Positions 46,972-59,836 are shown, numbered from the stretch's first letter. The stretch is DNA of 64,000 nucleotides from Papaver somniferum (GCF_003573695.1 NC_039366.1:161142770-161206769), one strand, 5' to 3'. Numbers and translations: made by a program. The notes: generated by a model from the letters alone, not told the origin.

Positions 46972-49386
46972 TGAAAAAGCGGGGGTCTAACAACACCACC
47001 CAATATTTCGCTTAGCAATATGTATGGACTAACTCCGAAATACTTTGCTAGAGAATCAACTAGACAGTCATAGTCAATCTAGATAAAAGTATCTCAAGGA
47101 GTTAATATCTCCCTCTTGATTTGATTTTTACTCAAGCTAAAATCAATAGCAAGTCTTTATCAAATACAAGGAATAACTTGGACGGTACCAAAGACCAATA
47201 TGTCCAAGGATCAATCAATATCAATCAACAACCAAAGGTTGGATTTCCAATTGATGATCACGAACGCACAACCTGTATTTTTTCAATTATATAAAATATA
47301 AAGCGGAAAAGAAATAACACAGACACCAGAAGTTTTGTTAACGAGGAAACCGCAAATGCAGAAAAACCCCGGGACCTAGTCCAGATTGAATACACACTGT
47401 ATTAAGTCGCTACAGACACTAGCCTACTCCAAGCTAACTTCAGGCTGGACTATAGTTGAACCCCAATCAGTCTCCCACCGATCCAAGGTACAATTGTACT
47501 CCTACGCCTCTCATCCCAACAGAATACTGCGCACTTGATTCCCTTAGATGATCTCACCCACAACCAAGAGTTGCTGCAACCCAAAATCGCAGACTTGATA
47601 ATAAACAAATCTGTCTCACACAGAAAAGTCTATCAAAGGATAAATATGTCTCCCACAGATAAACCCTAGGTTTTGTTCCATCTTAAGATATGAAATCAAG
47701 GTGAACAGGAACCAATTGATAATTCGGTCTTATATTCCCGAAGAACAGCTTAGATTAATCAATCACCTCTCTACAATGCTTCCTGACTAGACAGGCGGTT
47801 TTTCGAGGAATCACAAACAGTGAGACGAAGATGTTTGTGACTTCTTTATCTTGCCTATCGGAGAACTCTCACGATCTCAAGCCAATCAAATATTGTACTC
47901 GTACGATAGAAGATGCAAGATCAGATCACACAACTACGATAAAAGTAGTATCGGTCTGGCTTCACAATCCCAATGAAGTCTTTAAGTCGTTAACCTGGTT
48001 TTAGAGAAGAAAATCAAAGGTTAAAGGAGAATCGACTCTAGCGATGACACTCGTATCACACGGACGTGTGGGGATTAGTTTTGCACAATGCTAGATGTCT
48101 CCTTTGTATAGTCTTCAAATCAGGATTTTGCCTTAGTTACAAAGCAATCCATATTCACCGTTAGATGAAAACCTGATTTAGATTCAAGTTAATATTTCTC
48201 AACCGTTAGATCTAAACTTAGCTTGTCACTTACACTTGGGTAGACGTTTACTGGGTTTGTGAAAACCATGCCCAAACGTGTACGTGTATGTTGGTTCAAC
48301 ATAGTAACCCAAAAGGTTAACCATATGAGCATTTCATATTAACCTTGTTCTTCTTCACCATAACTAGTTCAATTGACTCAAATGAACTAGTTAAAGAGTT
48401 GTTCAATTGCTATGAGATCTTATATAACTACACAAGACACAATTGAAACAAAGATGATTCGATTCGATTGAATCGGCTCATGAACTTTATAGTCACTGTT
48501 TGCATAAAGCATTCCTTAGTAATTTAAGTTTCATGTTCAGAGCACATCTTTATATCATAACCTCTTAAGCTCAAAAACAATTTCGCGGACTTAAGACAAC
48601 CGGTGGAGTTTTCCAAACTCAGCAGAAAATCTCGGCAAAGAGACTTTCGCCAGTTCGCAGGCTAGGTTCGCGGACTGAGTTCGCGGACTTACACGCAAAC
48701 GAGTTTTTGGAAAATCCCAGCAGAAATTCTCGGTACAAGAACTTCCGTCAGTTCGCGGACTGGGTTCGCGGACTTGGCAAAGCCAATTCCTCCGGTTTCT
48801 CTCAATAAACAAAGTTCGAAAACTTCGGTTTAAGGAATACATGGTTATGTAATCTAAAATCTCTTTCCAATCATTGAGACATTCTCAGAGGACGTTATAT
48901 AGCCGTTATTCACAGACCGTTTCGCGTCAGATCAATTCTCAAAGTAATTGAAACTTTTCATGACTTTCGTCACTAGGTGAAGATAAACTTGATCAAAGCG
49001 AAACGCTTTACCAACACATGATTTCGAGATATAGATAGACGAGATATACTCGGATCGAAATATCAAATGTGTATGATCCAGTCTATATAGCATACGACTT
49101 TTGTCTCATAAGAAGTAGGAGATAGAAGAGATAGACTTTTGAGTGATAGATAAGTTCAAGTATCCACATACCTTTTTGTTGATGAAGTTCCACGGTTCCT
49201 TGAGTAGATCTTCGTCGTTGTATGATAAATCGCCATGAAGTCCTTGAGGTCAACAACACTTTTCTATCCTAGTCCGAGACTTAGCTATGTAGGCTAGAAA
49301 TAAAGACTCATAGTTTTGATCACTAACATTGACAAACATGCTTGAGATAGCAACGCATGCGAGGTCGACCGAGCTATGCTCTAACA
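46972..49386 (-). repeat. 5' LTR of the gag-only Copia element (2415 bp)
   Basis: TG...CA ends, followed by AACCT target duplication at 49387-49391. Contains short repeated GTTCGCGGACT motifs (48650-48775), a GGACTGGGTTCGCGGACTTG-type repeat also seen in the other LTR copies. Confidence 0.95.
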
Positions 49387-50837
49387 AACCTCACTTTTGA
49401 GTGAATGATTTTACTTGCGTTACGTCTCCCAGGAGATAACAATCTTTCTTCTGTTATAGTGGAAGGCACTCCAAACTTATAAACGGTGAATCAAACTTAT
49501 GGTTTCTCTCTCAATACAATGACTACAATGAATGTATGTATTATCTTTATTCTTGTTTCCAAAGTGAGTCATGAATGAGGTTTATATACATGATTGGTGA
49601 CTCTTAGAAAAGAACAAAGAGTTTCTTCGTGGAAGGTCACATCATTTGGAAGAGTCTTTTCATGGAAAGCCTACATGATTGGTGACTCTTAGAAAAGAAC
49701 AAAGAGTTTCTTCATGGAAGGTCACATCCTTTGGAAGAGTTTTTTCATAGAAAGCCACATTCTTTGGAAGTGTAATTTCGAATTCAAATTCAAAGGGATT
49801 CATGAATAGATACAACCCTTCACATTTTGGTGGTTTTAACTAATCTTTGGGTTTTCCAAAGGATGTGCAACTTTTTTTGTTCTTTGGAATGTTGTTATTA
49901 GAGATTGTTGGGGTTGTCAATTCGATTGTGTCCCAAACGTTAGTGACTGCAGGAGTAACCAATTAAAATGCGAGTATTGGGAATATGAGTGATGATTTGG
50001 CGAAGTATGATCGCGGCGGGACTTAGGGGTTCCTCAAAAATACTAAAATAAGGAAAAACCGAGTTACTTCATATTGTTCTTCAGCGGTGATGAATAGAGA
50101 ATCAACTCGGCAAAGGGGAGATTAGCGAGTACTCAAGGAGAGTTTGACTTAGGTGCCAACCATGAAAATCCTTCGCAAAAGTAAATAGCGTGTAATTATA
50201 AAACCTCTTTCAGTCCCTAAATGGGATAGGCCCTCTTCGAGCGGTTTTATAAGTCAGCCGTTTTTATTGATGTTGTTGGTAAAATCAGGCACACTGTCAA
50301 TATTTATCACTTTTGCAGTTTTAACTCCAAGAACAACTTTCATCTCTTCTTGCACTTTGGATTCTTAAACCATGTGTGAAATTACTTCCAAAGTCTAGCA
50401 AATTTTCCTAGTGCGTCGGGAAATAATGCTCTTGACATGATCATCCTCTTGTATTTTCAGTCAAAGGGTTTGCAACTTGGAAGAGAGTTGTGTTGTTGTT
50501 CTGCCGGCTCCGTGATTGAAAGGGAATTATAGCTCATTAGAAAACAAGGTTATAAGGATATAAGAGGTCGTTACCGATGCGAAAGTCTTTATCTTTCCCT
50601 TATCTTCTAGTTCCCTTGTGATATCTCGTCTGTTATGATGGTATTTTCGAAATTAATTGTGAGAACATTTATTTGAACCTCCTTTGTTTATATGCTCTCC
50701 TGAGTTTAAATTCTATTTATTTATCGGTTCATTTATGTATTTATAATTATTAGATTTTCTAGAGAACTATCAAGTGATTTCACTGTTCTAATGCTCCCTC
50801 CTATACGGGAGGTTGCGTTCGAACTCTGTGTAGCCTA
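49387..50837. other. Unassigned intergenic or old-LTR sequence between two elements
   Basis: No ORF with a recognisable domain. The first 450 bp hold an 85-bp tandem duplication. CAAAGGGGAGATTAGCGAG near 50114 and TATAGTCAGCC-like AT-rich text suggest an old transposon, but I cannot assign it. Confidence 0.4.
49591..49760. repeat. 85-bp tandem duplication
   Basis: TGATTGGTGACTCTTAGAAA starts at 49591 and again at 49676. The two units differ at only a few positions, and a third partial copy of the TTTGGAAG / GAAAGCCACAT part follows to about 49775. Confidence 0.9.
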
Positions 50838-51704
50838 TTATGGATGGGGAAAAACGGTTTACTGGTTTTTTAGGGAAGTGAAGAGTCGAGCGTGTTGTCG
50901 AGACTCCTCGACCGAGCAAACTGCTGAACCTCACACAGATGCACCGCAAAGGGAGTGCTTAGATTCGAGAGATCAATCTGTAGGACTCCGGGCTAAACCA
51001 AGTTAATGGCCGTTCCAGAGTCAATTGGGACGCAAATAGGGAGATGGGTTGATCTGTAGGAGGGAAGCTGAGAATTGTGTGGAATCAATGATGATCAAGA
51101 TTGTGGATGTGTTGAAAGTTTCTGCAATAATTGGTAAACTGTGAAGTTTTTTGAATAAGTTCTTAAAGATTGATGCTTGAGAGTGATTACTCGTAAAATT
51201 CTTGTTAGACGAGTGTTCGAGTGTTCGAATCTTGTCCTTCAGTCATGGATTCCAGAGACTTATTTATATTGTCAAAGTGGTGAACACATTGATCCCTGTA
51301 AGTGTGACGGTTTCTTGAGTGAAATAGTGGGAAATCTTGGATGAATCCATGTCGTGTGGAGACTTGACTGATCGTGCACCCACTACTTTGCTAACTCCTT
51401 CAACCGTTTGCACGAATTACGCACATTTCTCGTCATGGATGAATCCACGTGTCGTAGACCGCCAGACCAAAACTCTAAGTGATATCCCCCCATTTGTGAC
51501 GCGATTGATGTCTCACGAATTGTGGAGTCTGCATGACATACGTGTATTAATTAGTCAGTTGTTGACTGATTAGACAGTGAGTCTAAGTTTTGTTGAATCG
51601 AGCATGAGTGATGAATGCTCAGTGATTCATGGATCATGTAGTTCTCTGAAATGATGTCAACATTGTAGATTCAGTGATGAATTATTGACCAGTATTTTAG
51701 CGAC

Positions 51705-52165
51705 TGAGCAAGTATTGCTCAATTCGGCGAATTACTGAATATTGAGAATTTGACAAGCAACCGAGCAAGTATTGTTCAATTCAACAAATTAATGATTATA
51801 GATAATTTGACGTGCAATTGAGCAAGTATTGCTCAATTCGGCGAATTAATGATTATTGATAATTTGACGTGCAATTGAGCAAGTATTGCTCAATTCGGCG
51901 AACTACTGAATATTAAGAATTTTACGAGAAACTGAGCAAGTATTGCTCAATTCTATAAATTAATGATTATTGGTAGTTTGACGTCCAATTGAGCAAGTAT
52001 TGCTCAATTCGACAAATTACTGATAAATTACTAAATATTGATAGCTGGATCAATATTCGAGCAACTGAGCAAGTATTGCTCAATTCGACGAATTACTGAT
52101 AAATTACCAAATATTGATAGCTGGATCAATATTTGAGCAACTAAGCAAGTATTGCTCAATTCGAC
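51705..52165. repeat. Palindrome array TTGAGCAAGTATTGCTCAA (eight units) in element B LTR
   Basis: Eight copies of a perfect or near-perfect palindrome (arms TTGAGCAA/TTGCTCAA around GTA) recur about every 60-75 bp, each followed by TTCGNCGAATTA. The same eight-unit array is present in the 5' LTR at about 61765-62240. Confidence 0.9.
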
Positions 52166-53109
52166 GAATTATTTATTGGTGACGTGACCCAATAAAATAT
52201 TAAAATATTAGTAGATTACCAAATATTATATGATTAATTCAGATGTTGATTGTTGAATCAACATAAATTCATTAGTGTTTGAATCTTGCTCAGAATGATG
52301 ATTCGTGGAGCATTTATTCGAAACCCTAATTTCAAATCAATTATTTGTTAATTGATGAATCGCTGAAAATAGGTCATGAGTGATAGAGAGACCAACCACA
52401 TGGAATGATGGGCATCCATGTGGTGCCCAGTGCTCGAGTGAGCATGCACCAGGGTCATCAGTTGGAGGATTGGTGAAAGAATGATGATTAAATGACGGTT
52501 TCATCGCTTATTGAAGTATTGCTGGATTCAGCATTAGGTGATAATACCTAAGTATGGAAGATGGGACCGACCAAGAGGGCATGAAACCGGTTCTTGGTGG
52601 TCACGGGACCAGCTGTTGGTCGTTTGAGCAATCCCCAGGTTGGTTGGAGAGAATTTGGGCCCAATATGAGCAATTGAGCAAATTAGGTCAGAACTATGAA
52701 AACGTGTGGGACCGGCTTTGTGCAAGCCCTAGGGATGACCCTGGTCGGTCACGCAGGCATGCATGTGTTACCATGGTGTCCGTGTTTCCGTACTGAGAGT
52801 TTCAGTATTTTCTGATGTGCGTTTGAGCAACATTGTGAATTTTCAGAAGAGTTTCATCTTGACTGAAATTCTTGATTTTTGTTGGAATGAGCATATATGC
52901 TCAATTGACCAATATTTTGTAAATATTAAAATAAGAGTATTTTAACTTTCAAAATTTCCGTGAGAGGCTATCCGGTCACGTGACCATGTTGGCTTTTGGT
53001 TTTTCATGATTCGAGCAAAATTTGAGAAATTATGACGAAATCATGATTTTTGCTCAAACCAAGAAGTTTCATGAATTGAGGAAAATAATAATTATAAAAG
53101 ACTAGTGAT

Positions 53110-54085
53110 TGCAAGGTGTGGCACCGGCCACGTCTAGGACATGGCCGGCCGGCTATGTTTCCCGGTCCCGCATACCTTTTTCTATTTTATAATATTATTT
53201 TTCATGAACCCGTGAAGTTATGGAGAATCCATGAGTTTAGGGAATAGTAATTATAAAAAGCTAGGGATTGTGAGGTGTGGGGCCGGACTCGGCTTGGGCA
53301 TGGCCGCCGGCTAGGTTGCCTGGTCCCGCATACCTTTCCCTGTTTTATAATATTATTTTTCATGAACCCGTGAAGTTATGGAGAATTCATGAGTTTTGCA
53401 CAAACAAGGAAAGTTGCTAAAATAAAGAAGTTTTAATGAGTTAATGAAAATAATAAAATAAGGAAAATAATGGAAGAGGCATGGGACCGGCCACGGCTAG
53501 GGCACGGCCGGCCGCCGGTGGGTCCGGCCCATGGCGCCTCTTATTATTTTATTATGATTTATTGTTTTCTCCTATTTTGCGTAGGATTCCTCATCTGTCC
53601 ATATTTTTTAATGCTCGTTTGTGCATCCGGGTGCTCGGTCGTGCATCATTGTCGAGTACACTTGCACCATTTTTGTGGGGCTTATTCACTGATGGTCCAG
53701 ATGCCCGATTATTGAGTATTTATTACTAATTTATGAAATTCAGTGGAGAATGATTCATGAAACTGAGTAATAAAAGTGAGTAGTTGTTTATTATCAATCC
53801 ATAGGATCAACCGTGGATTCGACCATGAATTCGGAATAATAGAGTCGAATATTACCATTCCATGGGATCGTGGATTCGACCATAGAATCAGAGTAATTAA
53901 ATATTACCATTCCATGAGATCAGCCGTGGATTCGATCTTGAAATTGGAGTAATAAGATTATTACCATTTCATGAGATCAGCCGTGGATTCGATCATGAAA
54001 TCGGAGTACTGAGATTATCCATTATCATTCCATGAGATCAGCCGTGGATTCGATCATGAAATCAGAGTAATGAGATAAAGTAGAT
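53110..54085. repeat. GC-rich and hairpin arrays in element B 3' LTR
   Basis: Three GC cores of the CGGCCACGGCTAGGGCACGGCCGG type lie near 53117, 53274 and 53478. From 53735 about six units of the form TTACCATTCCATGAGATCAGC...TTCGATCATGAAATCGGAG form imperfect hairpins. Order and content mirror element A LTRs in reverse. Confidence 0.8.
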
Positions 54086-54530
54086 TATCTTCTAGAAATT
54101 CAGTGGTGAATGTCACGGTAGAATTAATCTATTACAGAAGGGATATTAGCCAGTTAAAGCGTCATATCCGTTCTGAAGGTGCATATTCAGGAGACAGCGA
54201 GTGTTGCCGAAGTCCTGAAGACGTTATTGCTCTCAATCTACGGAGAACCGTCTGGATCTATACACGGTCTCTCTACAGAGTCAAGGAACAGTGAGTGTCA
54301 CCGACGTCCTGAAGGCGTTGTTGATCTCAATCTTACGGAGAACCACCCAATTATGTTATTCTACATAGAGGTCATGATGAAATGCCAGGTGTCGAACGTT
54401 CAGCTAGCGGAGGCCTTTCGAGAACATGTTCATCATGGCTTCGTAAAATATGAATCGTCACATGCCTGAAGTCGACATGCGGTATCATGATTTTACGGTT
54501 TTTTCCTTTGTTGAAAATCCACCATCAACA

Positions 54531-57500
54531 TTAAGTCCCCTGCTTAGTGAGGGACGGTAATGTTCCGCAGTAAGCATTAGATGGTGATTTTCAGTCGACA
54601 AGATCGGTGGTTGAACTCAGTCATACAAAGGTAGTCTCAGAATCCTCGATTTGCTCCAATGGTGTCATGTACGAGCAAATGCGCAGATAAGGATCCTGAT
54701 AGTATGATAGAGTGTCATCACGTGAGCACAGAGAGATGAGGCACTGCTGATTTGGACGCCTGGAGGTCCAGTTCTGGTTGGTTTGGCGTTTGCGGGCCCG
54801 AGCCCAAAAATAAATCCTTGTTTTAGGAGCGGACGTTCGTTCTTTGTTAGTTTAAGAAACAAACAAAATAAACCTGAGTCTAATGATAAAAATTTCGTCT
54901 ATGCGCTTCCACGGAAGCCAAAATTTTATGTTTTTAAATATGTGACATTTCCAAAAGGGAATAAACTCTCGTTTCAAAGGTGGATGCTCGTGAGAGGGAG
55001 CAAAAAAATATATACATATATTTTCAAAGTTAAATGAATTTCATGTTTAAGAAGTATATTTTTGTAAATTCAATGTTTTGATTTTGAACAACTGTTGAAA
55101 GTAGACAATTATTCACGGTGAGATAATGTCTGTATGTGAGTTTTCACAATTGTAGAATGGACGTTTGTCCAATTTTTGAAAAATCAGCGAATGTTCACAC
55201 AGTGAAAATTTATGTGAAATTAAATTTTTGATTTTCCGCAATTGCTAGAAGTAAGCAATTTTTGATAAAATATTGTTTGTATGGATTTTGTGATCTGATA
55301 GTGTATGCAAAAAACCAATGAGTGTTCACTCGGTGGGAGTCGCTCACACGGTGAAAATAATGTGAATTGTTTACAATTTTATGAAAATCACGTTATGGTT
55401 TTGAATAACAAATTTTGTTCGTCTTTGCAGGTTTGAAGGAGCGAACAAATTCTCGAGATTGTAATCACTACAGCTAGTGAAATTGTAAATAGGTAAGAGT
55501 TGGATGGTTACCATTTTTGTAGACGTTGTTGTGAGCACCTTTATTCCATGATTCATTGTTTTGTTGAATCTCGCGCTTTGTATGAACGATGTGCCGAAGT
55601 AGCCACTTTGCAAGAATGACTGACTCCCATGATGATAATTCCAAAGATGGTGTTTCCAGAGATGACATCTCTACGGATGCAACTTTAAGAAATGGTACTT
55701 CTGGGACCTCTGAGTGATGGTGAGAGATCCTTCATATTGAGTTGTACTTATGGTTATTTCATTAGCTTTACCACAGGATGATCGAATAGTGAGATCCCAA
55801 ATCAATGTACACTCCATGGAAATGGAAGAAAGTCTACGGGAGCGGAGAACCCAGCAGTAAGGACTACATGATGACATGCAGTCCCCAGCCGTTTCTTTGG
55901 TGAGTTGTTAGGCTCCTTGTGTCGTGACTTTTCCCTGCCCGTACAATAAGGATCACGAGACCAAGATTTGTTATTTATTTTCATACTTTTGCTCCATGAC
56001 GGTCTTCAACTTGTTCCCGGACAAACAATTCAGGAATCCAGCATTGATGAAGAAGTCGATGTAAGTATCTCTTTCGTGCAGGTGATCATGGCATCTCATT
56101 GAATGGAATAATAATATATGTTGTCGATGTACCCAGGAGGAAATCATTGTAGATAAGCAGCATGTTGATGAAGCGTTCTTCTTTGGAACATGAGAATATG
56201 GAGAATTCCCGAAATCCCGAACCGAATGAAGATAATGGCGTTGCCGATGGAGATTTCGGCGTTGCTAAGCCTTCAAATGATTTAGAGACTCCCCTAGTAA
56301 GTATATCTCCTGTAATGTATTTATATAAGTATGAACTTGCTGATTTGTGAATGAATGAATGAGAATCCATGTGAGTATACGAGTAATTTTGTTGAAATAC
56401 GTCGCCAGAAAATTCCAGACTTCATCCTTTTAGTAAAAACAGTGTATAATCTTCGTCCGGAGTTGGATTTTCGCGATCTGCATATTTATCTTCAAGCCCA
56501 GAAAATTTCCAAGCTTCAAAACAGAATCTTTTTGAGTTTTGAGCATGTTTAGGGTCTGAAAAAGGCGAAACAGTAAACTTCCAGGAGACTTTCAGAACTT
56601 TTTTCAGATTGTATGTTGTCCAATGTTTTGGCTATATCTCTTTGCTCGTTTCTCCGATTGCTGTGAATTTTGGATATGTTGTAGAGGACATCCATACGAA
56701 GAGAATGGTATATGACCTATCCCTAGATTCTTCACCAATTGCTCCCAGTTCGTCGTCTTATACAGGGAAGCGTAAAATTATCTTAGACGGGCTTGTTGTA
56801 AAACACTCTTATTGTGTCTTTAGACCATTCGCTTGTGTCTTGAACGGTTGGTGCAGGATTTTGATGTCATTGATTCATTTGAGATCAGGACCCCTTGATT
56901 GATACATGAGCATGGTGCTTGCAGCGCCATCTTGTTTCTGTCAGTCGTAGAAACATCACTTCCGAAACTCTGGTCACGGGACCATCACTGAGGTTGCTCT
57001 CAAGAGGGGGTGATGTAATGACTATGATTGCATGTCTCGGTGGCAGCATTCCTTTTATGATGAATGATCAGCACATGAGATTCTGGTGTCACGAGTCTTG
57101 GACTGTGAGACTTATCGCCATGATCAATGGACCGTTAGTCCCCAGTTTTTGTTAAATCTCTCTTTTCGTTTTCCCTTCTTCTGGAAAGACCTAGATAGAG
57201 GACCCAGGTAGAAAAATTGATGTAAAGACCTAGGTGGTCGAAATTGGAGGTACCTTGATGAAGGACTTAGCGGAATGACCCGGTGGACACCGATCGACTG
57301 TGGAAGTTATGAATCCCGTCTAAGAATTGCTGCTTGCATGTTGTATGCTCTGGAAACTGTAGGAACCTCATACGACGTCGGAATCTGATGATTGACCCCA
57401 AGTTTTGAAGCTAAGAGACTGATTTATCACATGAGAAAAGAATCACTCAATTTGGAGTTGTAGAGGTCATCCAACGAAGCGTGCACATTTGTAATTTGTA

Positions 57501-58900
57501 ATCTCGTACAAATTTTTCAGATTTCATAGACCTGACGGTAAAGGCCATATCTTTCATCTCGTATGTCCGATTGATGCTCCCTTTTGGTATGTTGTAGAAG
57601 AGACATAGACGAACATCTTTAATTGAAGAAGTATTGTCCCATTCCTCACCCATTGGTACGTTTTTGTAAACCCATGGCATGAAATGTGTTGTATCTCTTT
57701 TGTGGAGGCGATGAGAACATCTTGTAGAAGACTTTGGTTTGTGGCCGTCTGTCGCGTAAGCTTTGGGAAAACGTTCATGTTACCTTGTTTTCAGGTCTAA
57801 TCATATTGATGTGAATCATTAGGGCTTGAAGAAGTACGATCCATAGAGTAACGCTTCAGTGAAATGGATAGTTGATGAAGTCGGATGTTGCGCTTGAGGA
57901 TGATGCTGAGATTACAATTAAATTTTCTCCAGAAATTCTTGTTGATATTGAGACCATGAATAGAGTTCTTCCACATCCTGATGCCGATACTATGATTGGA
58001 GTTGATATAGAGATCGAAGATGATAATCTTTGCTCTTCCATCCAGTGAGCATTTACATACACGAACTAATTGGTGAGTTGAGCATTCCTAAGATGAAGGT
58101 GTATTAGGATTTCAATCCAAATTCTCCTGATATGACTTTACTGTGAAGTGGCCTCGTCATGGAATCGATGTTGTTGCGCGGTAGATAGCAACATCAGTCT
58201 TCATTCTAGATATGATTGGTGAAGAGAGAAAGTTCCCCAGTCGTGCAGGGGCTTGTGATGTAGAGAGGTTCCGTTTGACGACGTTTCATGGAATCACATC
58301 AGGTTGCAATGGCTTGTTATGTGGATAACATTTATTGGAATATATTGAATTGATATTTCCAATAAAATCAAGTCCCAAGTGCATCCCTCATTCACTTAGC
58401 AGAGTTGAAGGAGTTTGTAGCATCCATGAATGATGTTGCATCTGCTTCAGAAGCCTTATCATGGGATAGTGAAGGTTTATCGATTGATTCAGCTGCACTT
58501 TGATCGTGTCGGTATTGAACCAGTGTGTCACCATCGAGATATTGTGCTGAAGCTAGATGTGCTATTATCGAAGGTGTACTCTTTGATTGGGAGTATAATT
58601 CGAAGGCTTATTATATGCTTGAGCGCTGAAGCGTCGAATGTCTTAGACTTGATCGTATTGGCCCGTGTATCTTCTGTTGATTCGGAATTCCGCTGCGATA
58701 GCGGGATTCAACTCTTGTGCAGACATCAGAGATTTCTGATACTCGCGGACATTCCTACAAGTCTATGGAGAAATGCTCAAAGTGTTATTTTCCATGCTTC
58801 TTCATCTCTCAGTAGTGAATGTCTCGGTGAGATGCTCGATTCGATGTGATGTCAGATTCAACCACTTGGTGAAATATTAATGCGGTGAATCTACCATTAT
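54531..58900. other. Element B 3' region without pol, with exon-like stretches on the plus strand
   Basis: I found no RT, RNase H or integrase motif on either strand. On the plus strand (antisense to gag) several protein-like stretches adjoin good splice signals: MTDSHDDNSKDGVSRDD at 55616, DDRIVRSQINVHSMEME after a TTTACCACAG acceptor at about 55778, and a stretch ending LETPL|GTAAGT at about 56300. Others are at 57875-58048 and 58402-58503. They are interrupted and do not join into one clear frame. About 56605-56760 and 57495-57660 are diverged copies of one another. Confidence 0.4.
57875..58048 (+). pseudogene. Acidic exon-like ORF antisense in element B (57 codons)
   Basis: ATG opens MKSDVALEDDAEITIKFSPE and the frame stays protein-like through HPDADTMIGVDIEIEDD to TGA at 58046. 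A donor-like CA|GTGAGC overlaps the stop, so it may be an exon. A second open stretch at 58402-58503 (ELKEFVASMNDVASASEAL) follows an AG acceptor-like site, but the phases do not fit directly. No family recognised. Confidence 0.35.
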
Positions 58901-58917
58901 AATGTATTGCAGAGTTG

Positions 58918-59241
58918 CTAGCAGAATCGAGTCCCCATTCTAAGATAGCATGTGAGGAAATAAATGACATAGACACTGAAGGAATGAGACTTGCCTGAGT
59001 GATGAACCTCTTGATGAATGTCTATGCATCTTTTGCAGGTTCTTGCTTCAACCTCGTCAAAGTTCGAAATTTCTCCAAGTTTTCTGATGATGGGATGACG
59101 AGTAGCTTCTTTTCGAGTGATTCCTGCGGCTCTGAGGGTTTTCAGTGGAATAGTGTTGATAGAAGTGACATCATCGATCAACGTTCTCTCAAATTCATTT
59201 CCTTGGAGATTGGCTGCGGTAAGTAGTCCCCAGTCGTACAT
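58918..59241 (-). pseudogene. Element B protease remnant
   Basis: FERTLIDDVTSINTIPLKTL aligns with element A protease FRRALVDTGASTNIVTMKTL. The catalytic DTG is changed to DDV, so it is inactive. Upstream (to about 59335) SHRVNKSIPEILPEPL resembles the gag-protease linker of Tat elements. Similarity stops near 58990, where the pol genes have been lost. Confidence 0.6.
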
Positions 59242-59836
59242 ATCTTTGTCTGTGGCTAAAGGCTCAGGAAGTATTTCCGGAATGGATTTGTTGACACGAT
59301 GTGATTCAGAGCCGTGAGCATGTCTTTCTTTTGAGCTCTTGACAGATAAAGCAATTCGCAGATGTGCTCGATCAATGACTGAAATGCTTCGTCGGAAGGT
59401 TGCTCGGAGATATTAAAGTTCTATGATTCTCTATTTATTCTTCGGTCGGCTCTCTCCTGGTGAATGGAAATTTGGTTGCATCATCTTGAATCTAGACTTC
59501 CAGTAACTCGATCACTTCTTCGGTGAGAAGAGAGAAGTTTGAGTCCGTCTGATCATTTCCCTATTTGTTGATGTAGGGTTGAAGTTTGTGCATTTCAGGA
59601 TTGTTCATCCTATCTTTGCGCTTCCGGAGGAACCTGAGAGATTTGAGAAGCATGCTTGTGCTGTGGTGGCTCGGCTTTCCTTTTGCTTCGTCCAGCAACA
59701 ACGTTCATGGAAGGTTGGAGATTGTACTGATTTTTGACTAGCCGTCGGATGCTTCGATATTCCTCGACCTTGCAGAATTTGCGCTTTCCAGTAAAGCAGG
59801 TGCAGTAGTTGCTGATTGCTTGGCTGCTTCATGGAG

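Larger units (their letters stand above)
40497..49386 (-). mobile_element. Full-length gag-only Sirevirus-like Copia element (TR-GAG type), 8890 bp, TSD AACCT
   Basis: Minus-strand element. LTRs at 46972-49386 (5') and 40497-42895 (3') have TGTTAGAG...TTTTCA ends. AACCT flanks both sides exactly (40492-40496 and 49387-49391). A tRNA-iMet primer site and a polypurine tract are in place. The 4.1-kb interior encodes gag and one small ORF, but there is no protease, integrase, RT or RNase H motif in any frame. Gag style (DUF4219/UBN2 type), two zinc knuckles, long LTRs and multiple polypurine tracts fit a Sirevirus relative. It must rely on pol from elsewhere. A second copy ends at 3028. Confidence 0.9.
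50838..54530 (-). repeat. Element B 3' LTR (3693 bp)
   Basis: Minus-strand ends TGTTGATGGTGG...CCATCCATA, where the other LTR has CCATCCACA, so the terminal CA is mutated. Contains palindrome (51705-52165), GC-rich (53110-53540) and hairpin (53735-54085) arrays. ORFs inside lack recognisable domains. Confidence 0.9.

Noticed and set aside
51705..52165. CRISPR-like regular repeats
   Set aside because: The spacers are themselves similar to each other, the array is duplicated in both LTRs, and the genome is a plant.
58430..58849. 139-codon plus-strand ORF in element B
   Set aside because: It overlaps a different plus-strand frame (58402-58503) that looks more protein-like, and it has no recognisable domain; I treat it as chance.
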